Shown here: positions 5,100 to 5,128 of the stretch, piece by piece | Layout: every line of letters starts with the position of its first letter | Numbering within the stretch: position 1 is the stretch's first letter | Source of the DNA: CAZDRI01 sp964508055 | GTDB lineage: Bacteria > Pseudomonadota > Gammaproteobacteria > PS1 > Pseudothioglobaceae | Assembly: GCA_964508055.1 (NCBI GenBank) | Contig: CAZDRI010000052.1 | Location: forward strand, 1 to 5,128 | Length of the DNA: 5,128 bases | Direction: 5' to 3' | Program-made: the position numbers and the translations under genes | Notes under the pieces: model-generated | The model's database searches: none | What the model saw: the letters and a program-made list of their open reading frames with translations, nothing else | What the model was told of the DNA's origin: nothing

Positions 5100-5128
5100 C
5101 ATATTGATATAGTTTAATAAATAACTAC

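Overview
The window looks like a chromosomal segment of an AT-rich gammaproteobacterium. HtpX and AspRS read as gammaproteobacterial proteins, with AspRS close to the Pseudomonas type. The cluster zinc-ribbon protein (FmdB family) - DUF502 membrane protein - aspS is a gene order I associate with gamma- and betaproteobacteria. The strong A/T bias and the short CGTTCCCAAGC palindromes would fit a marine sulfur oxidiser or symbiont lineage, but that placement is a guess from memory and the sequence here does not prove it.

Layout: (1) 1-200 is the 3' end of a decayed gene, recognisable as a DUF3179-type protein. It has an in-frame amber stop inside the conserved FWFAW motif and appears to have lost its central domain. 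(2) 201-284 is an intergenic promoter region with a perfect extended -10, an overlapping 8-bp inverted repeat, a possible heat-shock -35 box and a clear Shine-Dalgarno. (3) 285-4618 is one tightly packed five-gene operon on the + strand: htpX, map, an FmdB-type zinc-ribbon gene, a DUF502 membrane protein gene and aspS. Junctions are overlaps or gaps of at most 23 nt. (4) 4619-4844 is non-coding: a terminator-like hairpin after aspS, a REP-like cluster (two full palindromes in opposite orientation plus one half copy), a second terminator-like hairpin and a promoter. (5) 4845-5099 is a BrnT-family toxin gene with a shortened or diverged C-terminus and no antitoxin gene before the window ends.

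Functionally the operon is housekeeping: membrane protein quality control (HtpX), N-terminal methionine removal (Map), tRNA aspartylation (AspS) and two conserved small proteins of unclear role. AspRS carries His30, which suggests the non-discriminating form used by bacteria that make Asn-tRNA by transamidation. The right end is accessory DNA made of repeats and a toxin-antitoxin remnant.

I do not see a convincing new biological system. The best leads are the decayed DUF3179 gene, the REP-like cluster beside brnT, the apparently leaderless and operator-like brnT promoter, and the possible heat-shock control of a translation operon through htpX.
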